Shown: positions 62,352 through 64,000 of the stretch, piece by piece
Layout of the letters: every line of letters starts with the position of its first letter
How positions within the stretch are numbered: the stretch's first letter is position 1
Assembly: GCF_003259315.1 (NCBI RefSeq)
Contig: NZ_QLLT01000002.1
Span: forward strand, 62,001 to 126,000
Direction: 5' to 3'
Length of the DNA stretch: 64,000 bases
Source: Kitasatospora sp. SolWspMP-SS2h
Lineage (GTDB): Bacteria; Actinomycetota; Actinomycetes; Streptomycetales; Streptomycetaceae
Translations under genes and position numbers: made by a program
Notes under the pieces: generated by a model
Database searches by the model: none
What the model saw: the letters and a program-made list of their open reading frames with translations, nothing else
What the model was told of the DNA's origin: nothing

Positions 62352-63322
62352 AGGGCCGCTCCCGACCGGGGCCGCAGCCCGCTCGCGTACAGGTGATCAT
62401 TGGCCGTCACCGGATCCGGCTCCGCCGAAGCTAGCGCGAACCGCGCCGCCCTGGAAAGGAGTTCGACAATCTCCCGGTCGATCGCGGCGGCCTCCCCGGC
62501 GGGCAGCGCGGTCGCCAGCGGGTCGCGCTCCCGCCAGGACGCCACCTCCTCGGCCGTGCGGTAGGACAGCCGGAAGCGCCGCTCCATGGTGTGGTGCGCC
62601 TCGAACCGGTACGTCAGGCACTCCAGGAACGACGGCCCGCCCCCCGCGCGCGCCCGCTCCACCGCCCGCCCGGCCGCCGCCCGGACCGCCTCCACGTCCA
62701 TCCCGTCCACCGTCTCGGCCGGGATGCCGAACGCCTCGGCCCGGCCGCAGGCCGAACCGCCCACCGCCGCGCCGGCCGGCAGCGTCGTCGCGTAGCCGTT
62801 GTTCTCGCAGACGAACACCACCGGCGCCCGCCAGATCGACGCCAGGTTCAACGACTCCAGCAGCACGCCCTGGTTGAGCGCGCCGTCGCCGAAGAACGAG
62901 GCCACCACCGTGGGTTCGCCGCGCCGCCGGGCCGCCCAGGCCGCGCCGACCGCGATCGGCGCGCCCGCGCCGACGATGCCGTTGGCGCCCAGGATGCCCA
63001 GCGAGAAGTCCGCGGCATGCATCGAACCGCCCCGGCCGCCGTTCAACCCGCCGACCCGGCCCAGCAGTTCGGCCAGCAGCCGGGCCGGGTCGGCGCCCTT
63101 CGCCAGCACGTGCCCGTGCCCGCGGTGGGTGGAGGTCAGCCGGTCGGCCGGCTCCAGCGCGGCGCACACGCCGACCGCCACCGCCTCCTGCCCGATGTAC
63201 GGGTGGGTGCCGCCGACCACCAGCCCGGCGCGCACCCACTCCAGCGCCAGCTCCTCGAACGACCGGATCAGCCGCATCGTCCGGTACCGGCCCGCCGGGT
63301 CCGCCAGGTGCGGCAGGCTCAC
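62348..63322 (-). CDS. TPP-dependent dehydrogenase E1, alpha subunit
   Basis: 324 residues. The TPP motif GDG...NN is FFGDGALNQGVLLESLNLAS followed by VFVCENNGYA. GGTHPYIGQEAVAVGV, HRGHGHVLAKGAD and GGRGGSMH are typical of AcoA/PdhA-like subunits. GTG 63322 overlaps the stop of the PhyH-like gene by four bases (GTGA). E1 alpha/beta pairs decarboxylate 2-oxo acids; without E2 they can act as carboligases or non-oxidative decarboxylases in specialised metabolism. Confidence 0.9.
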   Translation of the reverse strand: MSLPHLADPAGRYRTMRLIRSFEELALEWVRAGLVVGGTHPYIGQEAVAVGVCAALEPADRLTSTHRGHGHVLAKGADPARLLAELLGRVGGLNGGRGGSMHAADFSLGILGANGIVGAGAPIAVGAAWAARRRGEPTVVASFFGDGALNQGVLLESLNLASIWRAPVVFVCENNGYATTLPAGAAVGGSACGRAEAFGIPAETVDGMDVEAVRAAAGRAVERARAGGGPSFLECLTYRFEAHHTMERRFRLSYRTAEEVASWRERDPLATALPAGEAAAIDREIVELLSRAARFALASAEPDPVTANDHLYASGLRPRSGAAL

Positions 63323-64000
63323 CGGCCCGACCGCCCCGGCTCCGACCGCCCCGGGCCCGACCGCCACAGCACCGGGCAGAACTCCGGGTCCGCGTAGTCC
63401 GGCCGGCCGTCCGCGTCCCGCCGCACCACCGCGTCGTGGTTGTACACCACCGGCGAGCCGTCCGGCCGCAGGTACGAGCGGTAGCGGTTCGAGCCGTCCT
63501 GCAGGTGCAGCGACACCGCCCGGCGCGGCTGCGCGGACCGGTTCGGGCCCGAGCCGTGGTAGGTGCGGCAGTGGTGGAAGGAGACGTGCCCGCGCGGGAT
63601 CTCGATCGGCACGGTACGGACCTCGGTGCCGTTGAACTCGGCGTTCTCGTGCAGCAGTTGCTCCAGCTCGGAGCGGTCCCGGGCGGCGAAGTGCCGGGTC
63701 GAGTCGTCGCCGCCGGGGCGCTCCTCCCAGCGGTGGCTGCCGTCCACCATGGTAATGGTGCCCATCTCCTCGGTGCAGTCGTGGAACGGCAGGAACGCGG
63801 TCAGCATCCGCTGCGAGGTGGAGGTCTGCCAGTAGTGCTTGTCGAAGTGCCACGGCACCACGTTGCTCGGCTCGCCCGGCACCGGAGGCTTGTAGATCAG
63901 CGTCGCCTGGAACAGCCGGATCTCCGCCGCCTGCGCCAGCCGCGCCGCGACCGCGCCCAGCAGCGGCTTGCGCAGGATGCGGCCGATCTCCGCGTGCTCG
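63319..64000 (-). CDS. phytanoyl-CoA dioxygenase (PhyH) family protein, start outside the window
   Basis: The frame is open to the right edge (227 residues visible), so the N-terminus is missing. The 2-His-1-Asp iron site is visible: WHFDKHYW (HxD) and RTYHGSGPNRS with the distal His and the Arg that binds 2-oxoglutarate further on in the RRAVSLHL segment. MVDGSHRWEERPG is typical of the family. Such Fe(II)/2OG enzymes hydroxylate lipids or natural-product intermediates. Its stop overlaps the E1 alpha start, making a coupled operon. Confidence 0.88.
   Translation of the reverse strand, partial: EHAEIGRILRKPLLGAVAARLAQAAEIRLFQATLIYKPPVPGEPSNVVPWHFDKHYWQTSTSQRMLTAFLPFHDCTEEMGTITMVDGSHRWEERPGGDDSTRHFAARDRSELEQLLHENAEFNGTEVRTVPIEIPRGHVSFHHCRTYHGSGPNRSAQPRRAVSLHLQDGSNRYRSYLRPDGSPVVYNHDAVVRRDADGRPDYADPEFCPVLWRSGPGRSEPGRSGR

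Overview
The window is chromosomal DNA from a high-GC actinomycete, almost certainly a Streptomycetaceae member (Streptomyces or Kitasatospora). The reasons are GC-saturated third codon positions, many GTG starts, ATGA/GTGA gene overlaps, a CebR-type cellulose operator, a complete ergothioneine operon, a NsrR-Hmp pair, and streptomycete protein families (DUF574 methyltransferase, fused CobIJ, CbiD-type cobalamin enzymes). No rRNA, tRNA, CRISPR array or intact insertion sequence was seen. The only mobile-element trace is a short decayed transposase remnant.

Layout. 0-4.4 kb: the 3' part of an LD-carboxypeptidase-like gene, a small membrane protein, a large Pro-rich protein with a caspase/CHAT-like region, a DinB protein and the transposase scar. 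4.5-8.6 kb: a fatty-acid or acyl-CoA module (SDR reductase, thiolase, acyl-CoA dehydrogenase) divergent from a TetR regulator that appears to start at ATC. 8.6-16.6 kb: an aminoglycoside-phosphotransferase-like fusion, then the ergothioneine operon egtA-B-C-D headed by an overlapping PLP C-S lyase-like gene. 16.8-18.2 kb: a fluoride-resistance operon (crcB, DUF190, crcB) behind a candidate fluoride riboswitch whose 3' edge can pair with the crcB Shine-Dalgarno. 18.2-22.3 kb: a winged-helix protein and a secreted GH6 cellulase with two CebR boxes. 22.5-31.7 kb: a DUF574 methyltransferase coupled to a PAS-GGDEF-EAL protein, a phosphotransferase-like gene with a probable premature stop, small proteins, GTP cyclohydrolase II, a two-domain VOC protein and apolipoprotein N-acyltransferase. 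31.7-41.5 kb: cobalamin biosynthesis (cobN behind a B12 riboswitch and a leader ORF, cobG-cobH-cobIJ, cobK, cbiD). It resumes with cobM-cobL at 51.5-53.6 kb.

Between the two cobalamin blocks lies a catabolic cluster (41.5-47.9 kb). One arm encodes a PfkB sugar kinase, an IclR regulator and RidA. The divergent arm encodes a PLP deaminase, an N-acyl-D-amino-acid-deacylase-like amidohydrolase and a KDPG aldolase. Together these fit a complete route for N-acetyl-D-glucosaminate, the oxidised end unit of chitin: deacetylation, deamination to 2-keto-3-deoxygluconate, phosphorylation, and cleavage to pyruvate and glyceraldehyde-3-phosphate. After it come a redoxin/TetR pair and a TetR/TetX-like monooxygenase pair, each with a visible inverted-repeat operator.

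53.8-64 kb: a lipoprotein, an alpha/beta hydrolase, a start-less gene remnant, a HAD-like protein, a single-chain acyl-CoA carboxylase carboxyltransferase with an overlapping 34-codon ORF, nsrR-hmp for nitric-oxide detoxification, and at the right edge a tightly coupled set of phytanoyl-CoA-dioxygenase-like protein, TPP-dependent E1 alpha and E1 beta, followed by a DUF3050 heme-oxygenase-fold protein. This last set may be the edge of an undescribed biosynthetic pathway.

All functions are inferred by reading motifs and family resemblance from the sequence; no database search was run.
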